DNA of 64,000 nt from Halorussus gelatinilyticus. GTDB lineage: Archaea; Halobacteriota; Halobacteria; Halobacteriales; Haladaptataceae. The stretch covers positions 1,860,001-1,924,000 of the forward strand of contig NZ_CP096658.1 in NCBI RefSeq assembly GCF_023238445.1. Reading direction: 5' to 3'. The notes under the pieces were generated by a model, which saw only the letters and a program-made list of their open reading frames with translations, made no database searches and was not told the origin of the DNA. Both the position numbers and the translations under genes were made by a program. Shown here in pieces: positions 32,291 to 41,273 of this stretch (positions are counted from its first letter, which is position 1; every line of letters begins with the position of its first letter).

Positions 32291-33181
32291 CTACTCTAAT
32301 AAGTCCGGCAGGTCGTTCACCGAGTCGAGGACCGCGGCCGCGCCCGCCGCCTCGTACTTCCGGCGACCCCCTTCGCCGGTCAGGCCGCCGGTCAGGACGC
32401 CGACGCCGAAGTAGTCCCGGTCGGGGTCCTCGTCGGCGGCGTTTACGGCGGTCTTCACGTCGTCTAAGGTGTCGCCGACGAAGACCACCGACTCCGCGCC
32501 GAACCGCTCGGCGAGCGTGACGAGCGCGCGGGGATGGGGCTTGCCCTCCTCCCAGTCGTCCATCGTGAATCGGCGGTCGTCGGGCAAGTCGAGACCTGCC
32601 CGGCGCTGGGCGATGTCGGCCTCGTCGCTGGGCCGCCCCGTGACGACGCCCAACTGGTACTCGGCCAGCGCGTCCAGCGTCTCGGCGTCGAGCAGGACCG
32701 GTTCGTCGTGGATGAAGCCGGGTGCGTCGAGGTCCGGTTCTCCGCCCTCGATTTCCGCGTACAGCTCCGCGCCGAGGTAGAGCTGCTGGAACACCTCGCG
32801 GAGTCGCTCGGGGTCCCAGTCGGCCCGTGCGCGCTCTTCGGCCGCCGAGTCGAGCGCGTCCGCGACGACCGCCTCGGCCGCGTCGAGACCGTCGGCCGCC
32901 TCGGTTCCGTCCGACTCCGCCCGGCGCTCGGCGATTCGGTCGGTGAAGGTCGCCACGTCCATCTCGAGTCCCTCCCGGCGCGCGAGGACGAACAGCGCGG
33001 CGGCGTAGGTCAGTTCCCAGTCGTTGTTGAACCCGCCGGCGTCCTTGAACGACTGGATAGCCCCCTTCTCGATGGTATCGTCGTGGACGCGTGCTATCGA
33101 CTCCACGATGGCGCGTCGGTAGGAGTCGGCCACGTCCACGACTACCCCGTCGATGTCCAGCACGACCGCGTCTGCTTGCAT
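32291..33181 (-). CDS. HAD-superfamily hydrolase, TIGR01548-type
   Basis: 296 aa. HAD motif I is [13 protein letters not shown] near residue 9 with the nucleophile Asp pair D-x-D, motif II lies in [11 protein letters not shown], the Lys motif in [16 protein letters not shown] and motif IV in [20 protein letters not shown] long helical cap lies between motif I and II (residues about 20-160), typical of the TIGR01548 haloarchaeal/cyanobacterial group. It is probably a phosphatase; the substrate is unknown. It heads the close-packed minus-strand set ending at npdG. Confidence 0.85.
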   Translation of the reverse strand: MQADAVVLDIDGVVVDVADSYRRAIVESIARVHDDTIEKGAIQSFKDAGGFNNDWELTYAAALFVLARREGLEMDVATFTDRIAERRAESDGTEAADGLDAAEAVVADALDSAAEERARADWDPERLREVFQQLYLGAELYAEIEGGEPDLDAPGFIHDEPVLLDAETLDALAEYQLGVVTGRPSDEADIAQRRAGLDLPDDRRFTMDDWEEGKPHPRALVTLAERFGAESVVFVGDTLDDVKTAVNAADEDPDRDYFGVGVLTGGLTGEGGRRKYEAAGAAAVLDSVNDLPDLLE

Positions 33182-33251
33182 GCGAGGGGGTAGTCAACCG
33201 GCGTTCAAGGGGCTTTCGACGGCGGAAAGCGGGGTCGGTTCGTCAGCCGTC

Positions 33252-34043
33252 TCACCCGCTGGACTCGCGCGCCCCTTTCCACTGGGCGACGTGCGTGAGC
33301 GTCACCAGTCCGAGTCCCCCGACGAGGTTTCCGGCCGTGACGACGGCCGTCGTCACGGCCAACTCGCCGAGTCCGATGTTCGCGCCGAGGAACATCCCGA
33401 AGACGACGTGGAGTATCGTGACGATGACGTGGTCGAAGACGCCCAGCGTCAGCAGTACGCCGACGATGTAGGACACTGCGATGCGACTGCCGACGCTGTT
33501 GACCGCTTCGAGCAGAAACGAGAGCAACGTAACCAGCGTCCCGCCGACGATGCCCTTGGCGAACTCGGCGGCGGGTCGCCGGTGGACGAAATCGTTGGCG
33601 TAGCCGACGAGCGCGTCCGCGGTCCCGTTCGGGAGCGCGCCCTTCACCGACAGCACGGCGACGAAGAGCGTGCCCCCGACGAGGTTGAGCGCGAACGTGA
33701 CGGTCCACAGGCGGACGAGCGGGCCGACCAGCCACGAGTCGTCGGCGTCTACCGCCTTCGCCACCGGGTCGAAGAAGTTCTCGTTGAAGAGTTCGGTCCG
33801 GCCGACCACGAGGAAGACCAGGGCGGGTGCGAACGCGAGCGCACCGACGAGTTTGGCGACGCCGTGGCCGAACCGCGGTTCGACGAACGCCTCCGCGATG
33901 CCGAGCGCGACGATGCCGAAGACGACGGTGAAACCCGCGATGAAACTGGTCGCCACGAGTTCGAGCATCGACTGGTCGAGGCGGCGTTCGCCCTCCTCGA
34001 CCGCTCGGTCGAATATCTCGATGGGGTCGGGTGCGACGGACAC
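33252..34043 (-). CDS. Formate/nitrite transporter (FNT) family channel
   Basis: 263 aa from a GTG at 34043. Six membrane helices, with FNT features such as SFIAGFTVVFGIVALGIAEAF, the re-entrant loop FNENFFDPVAKAVD, NLVGGTLFVAV and the broken-helix region FGMFLGANIGLGELAVTTAVVTAGNLVGGLGLV. FNT channels are pentamers that pass small monovalent anions such as formate, nitrite or hydrosulfide. Haloarchaeal members are mostly uncharacterised. The GTG start gives SVAPDPIEIFDRAVEEGE, the usual amphipathic N-terminal helix. Confidence 0.88.
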   Translation of the reverse strand: MSVAPDPIEIFDRAVEEGERRLDQSMLELVATSFIAGFTVVFGIVALGIAEAFVEPRFGHGVAKLVGALAFAPALVFLVVGRTELFNENFFDPVAKAVDADDSWLVGPLVRLWTVTFALNLVGGTLFVAVLSVKGALPNGTADALVGYANDFVHRRPAAEFAKGIVGGTLVTLLSFLLEAVNSVGSRIAVSYIVGVLLTLGVFDHVIVTILHVVFGMFLGANIGLGELAVTTAVVTAGNLVGGLGLVTLTHVAQWKGARESSG

Positions 34044-34084
34044 GTCGAACCGGTCGGTCGGCGCGATGTTAAGCGTCTCGGCAG

Positions 34085-34099
34085 GTAGGGTCTCCCTAC
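34085..34099. terminator. Short hairpin between UPF0146 and FNT genes
   Basis: GTAGGG-TCT-CCCTAC, a perfect six-base stem with a three-base loop, in the 73-bp gap after the UPF0146 stop on the minus strand. It could act as a transcript-end or attenuation hairpin; no T-run follows, so a terminator role is uncertain. Confidence 0.3.
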
Positions 34100-34116
34100 G
34101 GGGGCTTTGGCCCGAA

Positions 34117-34506
34117 TTACTCCCGCGCCACGAACAGGGTCTCGCCCGGCACGGTCTCGCGCTCGACCGGGACCGCGGCCGGGTCGCCGCCCAAGGTCGT
34201 GAACAGGAAGGCGGCGTCGTGGCGGCGGGCCACGTCGAGGGTCGGGCGGTGCAACTCGGGCGGGAGGTTCAGCGCGTAGACGGCGTCGGCCTCGCGGTAG
34301 ACCTCGGGGTCGGGGTCGAGTACGTCGTCGGCGACGAACGAGACGCCGGCGGGCACCTCGCGGGGATGCACGTCGGTCGCGGTGACCGTCCTTCCGGTCT
34401 CGGCGAGCGCGGCGGCCACGTCGGTCCGGTTGCCGACGCCGACCTCCACGAGTCGTTCGAAGTCGGACAGGCGGCCGACGATGGCACGACGGGTTCGGGA
34501 ACGCAC
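34117..34506 (-). CDS. UPF0146 family protein (SAM-methyltransferase-like fold)
   Basis: 129 aa from a GTG at 34506. The pattern LVEVGVGNRTDVAAALAETGRTVTATDVH resembles a truncated Rossmann/SAM-binding fold with the first two strands. The later part reads VYALNLPPELHRPTLDVARR and FLFTTLGGDPA. UPF0146 proteins occur across euryarchaea and lack a known role; the short chain lacks the full methyltransferase domain. It diverges from the archaemetzincin gene with about 40 bp between the starts, so the two share a promoter region. Confidence 0.8.
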   Translation of the reverse strand: MRSRTRRAIVGRLSDFERLVEVGVGNRTDVAAALAETGRTVTATDVHPREVPAGVSFVADDVLDPDPEVYREADAVYALNLPPELHRPTLDVARRHDAAFLFTTLGGDPAAVPVERETVPGETLFVARE

Positions 34507-34545
34507 GGCGGGAAGTTTATGGGTGGGTCCCCCATAGTGTTTCCC

Positions 34546-35067
34546 ATGCTCGTTGACGTTGTTCCGGTCGGGGACCTCTCTGCGAAAGTCAAGCGGCAGG
34601 CTTCGACCGCCCTGCGTTCCGTCTACGACTGTGACGTTACTATCCACGACTCCCAGCCCGTCCCCACCGGGGCACACGACGAGAAACGCGACCAGTACCG
34701 CGCCGAGGAGTTCATCGAACTCGCCGGACGCGTCGGCTCCGGCGAGAAGAACATCGCCATCACGCCCAAAGACCTCTTCTACCGCCGCCGCAACTACGTC
34801 TTCGGTCTCGCCTACCTCGACGGCAACGGGAGCGTCATCTCGACGTATCGGCTCCAGACCTCCAGCGACGGCGGCTTCTCGAACCGGAGCGCCGTGGAGA
34901 TATTCTCCGACCGCGTTCGCAAGGAGGTCGTCCACGAGATCGGCCACACCCTCGGACTGGAACACTGCGACAACAAGCGCTGCGTCATGAACTTCTCGCC
35001 GACCGTCCGCGAGGTGGACGTGAAAGAGGAGAACCTCTGCGGGTCCTGCCAGCGGGAAGTGCTGTAG
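34546..35067 (+). CDS. amzA: Archaemetzincin (zinc metalloprotease)
   Basis: 173 aa from the ATG at 34546; in-frame starts at 34519 (ATG) and 34537 (GTG) exist. The metzincin zinc site is HEIGHTLGLEHC, followed by the archaemetzincin pattern C-x4-C-V-M-N-F-S and a final CGSC that binds a second zinc. Members are cytoplasmic zinc proteases of unknown substrate. Length fits the archaeal family. No signal peptide. A TTTATG stretch at 34516-34521 may be the promoter box for the 34546 start. Confidence 0.93.
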   Translation: MLVDVVPVGDLSAKVKRQASTALRSVYDCDVTIHDSQPVPTGAHDEKRDQYRAEEFIELAGRVGSGEKNIAITPKDLFYRRRNYVFGLAYLDGNGSVISTYRLQTSSDGGFSNRSAVEIFSDRVRKEVVHEIGHTLGLEHCDNKRCVMNFSPTVREVDVKEENLCGSCQREVL

Positions 35068-35172
35068 TCGGCCGACGGTCCGTCCTCTCGCTCTCTTTCT
35101 GCCGTCCGCTCACGTTCTTCCTGCCGTCCGCGACACGGACTCTCCGGCTTCGAGCCTGTCGTCCGGTCCCGG

Positions 35173-36522
35173 TTACCTCCGAACCCGCACTCCGCGCCAC
35201 CGCACGCCTTCCACGACCGCACCGACCAGCGAGACGGCGGCGACGACCAGCCACGGCATCTGCCTGCCGACCCACGCTGGCAGGACGTACTTCGAGATGG
35301 CGACGACGTAGCCGGCGTAGCGCCCGACCAGCGACTCCCGGCCGCCGTCGGCCAGATTCGCGTCGGTCGCGGTCGGGCGGTCGCTCGACCCTTCGGCGCG
35401 CGCGCCGTCGCTCCACTCGGCCGGCAGGCGGTCGGCCTCGTAGGGGAGCGCGCCGGTCTCGACCGCCCAGACGACTTCGCCCTCGTCGCTCACCTCGACC
35501 ACGCGGTCGTTGTACGAGTCGGCGACCAGCGTGTGGCCGTTCGAGAGTCGGTCGGCGTCCCGCGGCCAGTCGAGTGTCCCGCTCCCGCCGAAGCGCCAGA
35601 CGACCTCGCCCGACGCGTTCAGTTCGACCACGCGGTCGTGTTCGCTGTCGGCGACCAGCAGGTGGTCGTCGGCGAGGCGGTCGGGGTTGTGCTGTTCGTA
35701 CAGCACGTCGCCCTTTCCGGCGAACCGGTTCGGGCCGACGACCGGTTCGACGCGGACCGACCGCTCGCCCGACTCCGAGCCGTTCCCGACGTGGAGTTCG
35801 ATTACGGTGTCGAAGTTCCGGAGGCTGACCTGAAAGGCGCCCGGCCGGAGCCGGTCCACGTCGTTCATGTGCGTCCAGTCGCTCTCCGGTCCCATGCGCC
35901 GGGGCCGGTCGTAGGTCTCGGTCGCGTTCCACTCCCAGACGATTTCCTGCTGGCGGTTGACCGCGAACACGCGGTCGTTGCCCATGTCCACCATCACCCA
36001 GCGGTCCGCGCGGCCGTCGGCCCCGCTCCCCTTGGCCGGAACGGTGTAGTGGTCGGCGTCGTGGAGTTCGTGTTCGTGGAGTTCCGCGTCGTACCACGAG
36101 TAGTTCCACAGCACCTCGTTGCTCGACTGCTCGACGACTCTGAGGCTGTTCCGGACGCAGTTCGGGAACCCGTCGTTGCGGTAGCGCTCGGGGCAGTTCC
36201 GGTCGGCGACTTCGCTCGCCGTCGAGACCTGCACGCGGTCGGGACCGAGCGCCTCCACGTCGAACACGTCGTCGGGTTCGGCGTACTCCCAGACCACCTC
36301 GCCCGCCGGCGTGAGTTCGACCGCCTTCCCCTCGTGTTTGTACCCCTGTAGCGCGACGAGGGTGTTGTTCTCGGGCGACTCTGCGGCGACGGTCAGGCGC
36401 GGCTGGTCGGGCGCGGCCAGCACGCCGACCGTCGCGACCGCGATGCTGAGAACGGCGAGACACGCGAGTAACTTTGCACGGCGCTCGGACCCGGTTCCGA
36501 GCCAGTCGGGAAGACGTGTCAC
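35173..36522 (-). CDS. Arylsulfotransferase-like (ASST) beta-propeller membrane protein
   Basis: 449 aa from a GTG at 36522. An N-terminal hydrophobic helix (LLACLAVLSIAVATVGVLAA) anchors a large external domain of repeated blades: GEVVWEYAEPDDVFDVEAL, then SNEVLWNYSWYDAELHEHELHD, QEIVWEWNATE, WTHMNDVDRLRPGAFQVSLRNFD and GEVVWRFGGSG, with the 'D-x-D-R-L-x-G-H-x-L-V-A-D' blade motif twice. Near the C terminus is a second hydrophobic helix (WLVVAAVSLVGAVVEGV). The fold matches the arylsulfotransferase family; the catalytic His of bacterial ASST could be one of the HEHELHD histidines, but activity is unproven. Confidence 0.8.
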   Translation of the reverse strand: MTRLPDWLGTGSERRAKLLACLAVLSIAVATVGVLAAPDQPRLTVAAESPENNTLVALQGYKHEGKAVELTPAGEVVWEYAEPDDVFDVEALGPDRVQVSTASEVADRNCPERYRNDGFPNCVRNSLRVVEQSSNEVLWNYSWYDAELHEHELHDADHYTVPAKGSGADGRADRWVMVDMGNDRVFAVNRQQEIVWEWNATETYDRPRRMGPESDWTHMNDVDRLRPGAFQVSLRNFDTVIELHVGNGSESGERSVRVEPVVGPNRFAGKGDVLYEQHNPDRLADDHLLVADSEHDRVVELNASGEVVWRFGGSGTLDWPRDADRLSNGHTLVADSYNDRVVEVSDEGEVVWAVETGALPYEADRLPAEWSDGARAEGSSDRPTATDANLADGGRESLVGRYAGYVVAISKYVLPAWVGRQMPWLVVAAVSLVGAVVEGVRWRGVRVRR

Positions 36523-36610
36523 TGGCTGGGGCTATGAGTCGGTTGACGAAAACGGTTCGGTTCCACAGTCGGGGCGACGGCGTCCGTCGAGGGAGGCGAG
36601 TCCGACCGAT

Positions 36611-38425
36611 TCAGGGCGCGTAGTAGTACTCGCCTTCCTTCTTCTGTTCGCGGTCCAACTGACTGCCCGGCTTGTTGATGCGCGGGCGGCCGACGTTCTC
36701 GTCGCGCCGGAAGGTGATGTCGAGGTTGGCGAGGAAGTCGTTCATGCCCTCGCGCATCCCCTTGGGCGCGCTCGCCCGCCCGTGGACCGCGGGCTCGCCG
36801 TCGAACACCATCAGCCGGTCGGCCAGCAGGTCGATCATGTAGATGTCGTGGTCGATGACCATGACCGTCGCGTCCTGCTGTTCGGCGAACCGCCGGATGG
36901 CGTTGGTCGCGCGGACCCGCTGTTCCACGTCGAGGTACGCCGACGGCTCGTCCAGCAGGTAGAGGTCGGCGGACTCCGAGAGGCAGGCCGCGATGGCCAC
37001 GCGCTGGCGCTCGCCGCCCGAGAGGTCGGTGAGCTGTTGCTCCATGATGCGGTCCAACTGGAGCGGTTGGGCGATTTCGGTGTTCCAGTACGACGACCCG
37101 ACGCGGTCGGTGATGGAGCGCAGGAAGCTGTCGGTCCGCATCGGCTGGTCGATTTCGATGTACTGGGGCTTGTACGCGATGTCGAGGTCGAAGTCGGCCT
37201 CGCCCTCGTCGGGTTCGAGTCGCCCCGCCAGCAGTTGCGCGAACGTCGATTTCCCGATGCCGTTCGGGCCGACGATGCCCAGCACCTCGTTCTCCCGAAT
37301 CTTGCCGCCCTCGACTTCCAGTCCGAACTCGCCCTCGCCGTAGGACTTGCTGATGTCGGGGTACTCGACCAGCGTGTCGGCCCGCGTCACTTCGCGGGGC
37401 GCGTGTTCCTCGAACTCGATGGCGTTCGGCCGGATGCGCATGTTCTCGTTCTGGAGGTAGCCCTTGAGGTACTCGTTGATGCCGTTCCGGACCGATTTGG
37501 GCGAGGTGATGACGCCGTACGCGCCGGGTTCACCGTACGCCACGTGGAGGTTGTCCGCCACGAGGTCGAGGATGGCGAGGTCGTGTTCGACCACCAGCAT
37601 CGACTTGCCGTGTTCCTCGGCCATCTCCTGAATCAGACGCGCGGCCTTCACGCGCTGGCTGATGTCGAGGTACGGCGTAATCTCGTCGATGAAGTAGAAG
37701 TCCACGTCGCGGGCGAGACACGCCACCAGCGCGACGCGCTGGAGTTCGCCGCCCGAGAGGCTGTCGATGTCCTGGTCAACGACGTGTTCGATGTCGAGTC
37801 GTTCGAGCAGGTCGTCCAAGACGCCGCGCTCGTCGGTCTGCTCCAGCAGTTCGGCGGTCGGGCCGCCGAACCGGTCGGGAATCTTGTCCACGTACTGGGG
37901 CTTGCGCGCGACGCTGACCTCGCCGTCGCGCACGTCCGCGAGGTAGTCCTGCAACTCCGTCCCGCGGTAGGCGTCCAGCACCGCGTCCCACCCCGGCGGG
38001 TCGGCGTGCTGGCCGAGGTTGGGCGCGAGTTCGCCCGCCAGAATCTTGACCGCGGTGGTCTTCCCGATGCCGTTCGGTCCGAGGATGCCAGTGACCTGTC
38101 CCTCCAGCGGGACCGGCAGACCGTACAGCGAGAAGGCGTTCTCGCCGTACCGGTGCACGGGTTCGTCCTCCAACTCCTGCGGGAGGTTGATAATCTCGAT
38201 GGCGTCGAACGGGCACTTCTCGACGCAGATACCGCAGGTCTCCCCGAGGCAGATTTCCTCGCTGATGTGTACTTGGTCGGGGCCGCCCTCGTCGGCGTCC
38301 TCGCCGCGCAAGGTGATACACTCCTTGCCGGTCCGGTTGGGCGGGCAGTAGTTCTTGCACTCGTAACTGCACCGGTCCGGTTGACACCGCTCTAAGTCCA
38401 CGACTGCGATACTGTCGTCCGCCAT
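36611..38425 (-). CDS. Ribosome recycling ATPase RLI/ABCE1
   Basis: 604 aa from the ATG at 38425. The N-terminal iron-sulfur domain has two 4Fe-4S sets (CQPDRCSYECKNYC and CLGETCGICVEKCPFDAIEI). ABC domain one has Walker A GPNGIGKTTAVKIL and signature LSGGELQRVAL. ABC domain two has GPNGIGKSTFAQLL and LSGGERQRVAI. ABCE1 splits ribosomes into subunits after termination and contacts initiation factors; it is essential in archaea. The EMC6-like gene ends two bases before its ATG, so they form one translationally coupled unit. Confidence 0.97.
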   Translation of the reverse strand: MADDSIAVVDLERCQPDRCSYECKNYCPPNRTGKECITLRGEDADEGGPDQVHISEEICLGETCGICVEKCPFDAIEIINLPQELEDEPVHRYGENAFSLYGLPVPLEGQVTGILGPNGIGKTTAVKILAGELAPNLGQHADPPGWDAVLDAYRGTELQDYLADVRDGEVSVARKPQYVDKIPDRFGGPTAELLEQTDERGVLDDLLERLDIEHVVDQDIDSLSGGELQRVALVACLARDVDFYFIDEITPYLDISQRVKAARLIQEMAEEHGKSMLVVEHDLAILDLVADNLHVAYGEPGAYGVITSPKSVRNGINEYLKGYLQNENMRIRPNAIEFEEHAPREVTRADTLVEYPDISKSYGEGEFGLEVEGGKIRENEVLGIVGPNGIGKSTFAQLLAGRLEPDEGEADFDLDIAYKPQYIEIDQPMRTDSFLRSITDRVGSSYWNTEIAQPLQLDRIMEQQLTDLSGGERQRVAIAACLSESADLYLLDEPSAYLDVEQRVRATNAIRRFAEQQDATVMVIDHDIYMIDLLADRLMVFDGEPAVHGRASAPKGMREGMNDFLANLDITFRRDENVGRPRINKPGSQLDREQKKEGEYYYAP

Positions 38426-38427
38426 CG

Positions 38428-38736
38428 TTAGAACGTGACTCCGTTCGTCAGCAGAATCGTCCACGTCACGAACCACATCGAGAACGTCATGAACAGCACG
38501 TAGAGGTGGTCTTTCGTGGAGAAGTCCTCCACGTCGATGCCCATCACTTGGAGGACCGGCAACTGGGCGAAGACGAACCCCGCCACGATAGCCAGTCCGA
38601 GTTGGTCTTTGGCCGCGGTCCCGAGGAAGGCGGCGGAGACGAGCGCCGCCGCGATGCCAGCGAGCGTGGCGACTGCCGTCACCGTCACGCCCCTGACGTG
38701 GGAGGACCGCTGCTCGGATACCTGTTCGGTCGCCAT
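38428..38736 (-). CDS. EMC6-like membrane protein
   Basis: 102 aa. A hydrophilic start (MATEQVSEQRSSHVRG) is followed by three helices (VTVTAVATLAGIAAALVSAAFLG as the first, LGLAIVAGFVFAQLPVLQVMG, and YVLFMTFSMWFVTWTILLTNG). The arrangement resembles archaeal proteins related to EMC6, a subunit of the eukaryotic membrane-insertase EMC. The assignment is from the family pattern and is moderate. It is the first gene of the unit with RLI, a pairing that would join membrane-protein insertion with ribosome recycling, though the link is inferred. Confidence 0.7.
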   Translation of the reverse strand: MATEQVSEQRSSHVRGVTVTAVATLAGIAAALVSAAFLGTAAKDQLGLAIVAGFVFAQLPVLQVMGIDVEDFSTKDHLYVLFMTFSMWFVTWTILLTNGVTF

Positions 38737-38850
38737 GCGTGACGTTCAGGGACCCGAGTTGAAGGCCTTTTTGTTACGCGTGGGAAACTCGACGCCTCGC
38801 GGTTCCCGATTCGTCCGCGGCGCGGGATAGTGCCAGACGTTCTCAATACT

Positions 38851-38856
38851 TTTATA
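38851..38856 (+). promoter_or_regulatory. TATA-like box of the 38883 wHTH gene
   Basis: TTTATA (context ACTTTTATACTGG), centred about 29 nt before the ATG at 38883. It shares the 11-base core TTTTATACTGG with the box at 30634-30640. Confidence 0.6.
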
Positions 38857-38882
38857 CTGGTCGCGTGTTTCGATTCGTAACG

Positions 38883-39164
38883 ATGGCAACTCAGTCCGAG
38901 TTAGAGGACATCGACGACCTGCCGCCGAGCGCGAAGTTGGTCTTCAAAGTACTCGAATACAAGGGTGCGCTCACCCAGAAGGAGATCGTCGAGGAATCGA
39001 TGCTATCGGCGCGTACGGTCCGGTACGCGCTCGAACGACTCGAAGAACTGGAGGTAGTCGAGGAGGACGTCTACTTCGCCGACGCTCGCCAGAACCTCTA
39101 CGAGATCGACGCCTCCTGCGACACGTCGGCCGACTGCGCCGACGCCAAGAACTGCGCCGACTGA
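38883..39164 (+). CDS. Winged-helix regulator with a cysteine-rich tail
   Basis: 93 aa. A MarR-like winged helix spans residues 12-70 (PPSAKLVFKVLEYKGALTQKE, then SARTVRYALERLEELEVV and a short wing). The last 17 residues hold three cysteines in the pattern C-x6-C-x5-C (SCDTSADCADAKNCAD), acidic in between; these could bind a metal or sense redox state. Similar compact regulators are common in haloarchaea. The start follows a strong TATA-like box. No operon partner is evident. Confidence 0.8.
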   Translation: MATQSELEDIDDLPPSAKLVFKVLEYKGALTQKEIVEESMLSARTVRYALERLEELEVVEEDVYFADARQNLYEIDASCDTSADCADAKNCAD

Positions 39165-39265
39165 GCGCGTCCGACCGTCGGTGCGGGCGAGCCGTTACCG
39201 AGGGCGAGATTGTTTTTCACGTTCGGGACCGACTCTGAGAGCGGAACCCGAGCCGAGAAGTCCGC

Positions 39266-41161
39266 TTACGCGCCGACGACCGTAATCGCCTGTTCGCGGT
39301 CGATGGCGCGCTCCAGTTCCTCGGCGATCGCACTGCCGCGCGAGACCTGAATGTCGCCGCCCCGCCCCACCGTCGCGGTGAACAGGTACTCGCCGTCGGC
39401 CTGCACCTCGACGGTCTCGCCCGCGTGGCCGTCGGTCGGCAGGACGATGTGCCGGGAGGTGATTTCGGGGGTCACGACCTCGCCGCGAGTCGCGCCGGCT
39501 CCGCCCGCACCGCCGGCGTTCGCGCCGCTCGCACCCGAAGCCGACTGCGGTTTCTCGTCGTGGGTGCGCACGTCGATGTCGATGCCGAGTCTGTTCTCGA
39601 TATCGTCGATGCGGCCGCCGCCCTTGCCGATGACGTAGGAGATGTCGTCCTCGGTGACGTAGACGGTGGCGCGGTTCTGGCCCTGCACTTCCACGTCCAC
39701 CGCACCGCGGGCGACCGACTGGATTTCGCGCTCGATTTCCTGTTTGGCCAGCTTCGAGACGCCGCTCTCCTCGCGCTCGCCCTCGTTGAGCGGCACGGTG
39801 ACGACCTGCCGGTTGAAGGTGTAAATCTCGTACTCGGGGCGACCGGTCTCGAAGTCCTGAATCATGATGACCGGGCGGGCGAGATCCTCCTCCATCAGGC
39901 CCTCGGGCACCTTGACCTGCGTGGTCACGTCGTAGACCTTCTCGACTTTCCCGGCCTCGATGTAGACGACGGTGTCTACGATCTGGGGAATCATGCCGAG
40001 TTCGACCCGGCCGACGAGACGCTGGAGCGCGTCGATGGCCCGCGTCGCGTGGACGACGCCGATCATCCCGACGCCCGCGAGTCGCATGTCGGCGAACACC
40101 TCGAAGTCGTCGGTCTTGCGCACCTCGTCGTAGATGGTGTAGTCGGGCCGGACCATCAGCAGCGAGTCGGCGGTCTTCTCCATCTCGCCGCTCAGTTCTG
40201 TGTACTGGGTGATTTCGGGACCGACCTGGAGGTCGCGGGGCTTCTCCATCGTCTTGACCGCGAAGTCGTTGTCCGCGAGGAACTCGCCGACCGCCTGCGC
40301 GAACGTGGACTTCCCTGCGCCGGGCGACCCCGAGATGAGGACGCCGCGCTGGTGTTCGAGCAGTCGGTCTTTGAGTTCGTCGGCGAACTCGTAGTCCTCC
40401 ATGTCGGTCTTGACTATGGGCCGGACTGCGGTAATTTCCCACGCGTCGGCGAACGGCGGTTCCGCGACCGCGATGCGGTAGTCGCGGAACTGGACGATGG
40501 TCATCCCGTCCTCGGAGAGTTCGATGAAGCCCTCGTTGCTCCGCTTGGCGGAGTCGATTATCTCGGTTGCGTACTCCTTGAGTTGCTCCTCGGTCGAGAC
40601 CTCGTCGCGTATCTGCTGGTAGTGCATCTCGCCGATTTCCCCGCGCTTGGCCATCGGCGCGACCCCCGCCCGGAGGTGGAGGCTCATCGTCTGGTCGTCG
40701 AAGAACTCCTCGATGGCGAGGTGGCCGATTTCGGTATCGTCGGTCTTGGGCGCGATGTACTCCACGTCGAGGCCCTTTGCCTTCGCCACCTCGGCCTGCA
40801 CGCTGTCGCTGGTGACGAACGTGGCGTCGTGGTCGGCGGCCAACTCCCGGATGTGAGCGTCGATTTCGCCCTCGTGAGCGCGGCCCGCGGCCTCGGGTTC
40901 CGGGCGCTCGCCGACGTATTCGAGTTCGACGTCGCCGTCGTCGGCGAGGTCGGCGAGTCGCTGGAGTTCCGAGAGACCGTTCCAACCGCTCTCCTGGCCG
41001 CGGTTGGCCTGCCCTTCGAGTTCGGCGACGACCGCCTCCGGAATCAGGACGGTCGCCCCCTCGAACTCGCCGTCACTAACGCGCTCGGAGATTCGCCCGT
41101 CGATGACGACGCTGGTGTCCGGTAGAACGTTCATGTACTCACGTTGGGTCGGCGCGCTCAT
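39266..41161 (-). CDS. PIN-domain/ATPase/KH fusion protein (PINc/VapC-type ATPase)
   Basis: 631 aa from the ATG at 41161 (MSAPTQREY); the ATG at 41134 (MNVLPDTSVVIDGR) is equally plausible. Domains in order: PIN nuclease at about 10-140 (PDTSVVIDGRISE, then DATFVTSDSVQAEVAKAKG), a VirB11-type secretion-ATPase-like domain at about 200-470 (Walker A GSPGAGKSTFAQAVGEF; TIYDEVRKTDDFEVFADMR), a KH domain at about 510-560 (ISYVIGKGGGRIDDIE) and a C-terminal TRAM-like beta domain (GHAGETVEVQADGEYLFTATVG). The architecture suggests RNA processing or decay driven by ATP; conserved through archaea, role not established. Confidence 0.88.
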   Translation of the reverse strand: MSAPTQREYMNVLPDTSVVIDGRISERVSDGEFEGATVLIPEAVVAELEGQANRGQESGWNGLSELQRLADLADDGDVELEYVGERPEPEAAGRAHEGEIDAHIRELAADHDATFVTSDSVQAEVAKAKGLDVEYIAPKTDDTEIGHLAIEEFFDDQTMSLHLRAGVAPMAKRGEIGEMHYQQIRDEVSTEEQLKEYATEIIDSAKRSNEGFIELSEDGMTIVQFRDYRIAVAEPPFADAWEITAVRPIVKTDMEDYEFADELKDRLLEHQRGVLISGSPGAGKSTFAQAVGEFLADNDFAVKTMEKPRDLQVGPEITQYTELSGEMEKTADSLLMVRPDYTIYDEVRKTDDFEVFADMRLAGVGMIGVVHATRAIDALQRLVGRVELGMIPQIVDTVVYIEAGKVEKVYDVTTQVKVPEGLMEEDLARPVIMIQDFETGRPEYEIYTFNRQVVTVPLNEGEREESGVSKLAKQEIEREIQSVARGAVDVEVQGQNRATVYVTEDDISYVIGKGGGRIDDIENRLGIDIDVRTHDEKPQSASGASGANAGGAGGAGATRGEVVTPEITSRHIVLPTDGHAGETVEVQADGEYLFTATVGRGGDIQVSRGSAIAEELERAIDREQAITVVGA

Positions 41162-41273
41162 AAGGAGTATGCTTCGAGGACCGACAGAGCGCCGCTCCGA
41201 GCGCGCACCGTTCCGAACCCGGTCCGAGGGCAACAAGCTTCAATCACGCGGACGACCTGTTTCCGACGGGACC

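Noticed and set aside
36311-38395. Long plus-strand reading frame (694 codons) opposite the RLI gene
   Set aside because: Antisense shadow of RLI, which has all its iron-sulfur and ABC motifs on the minus strand.
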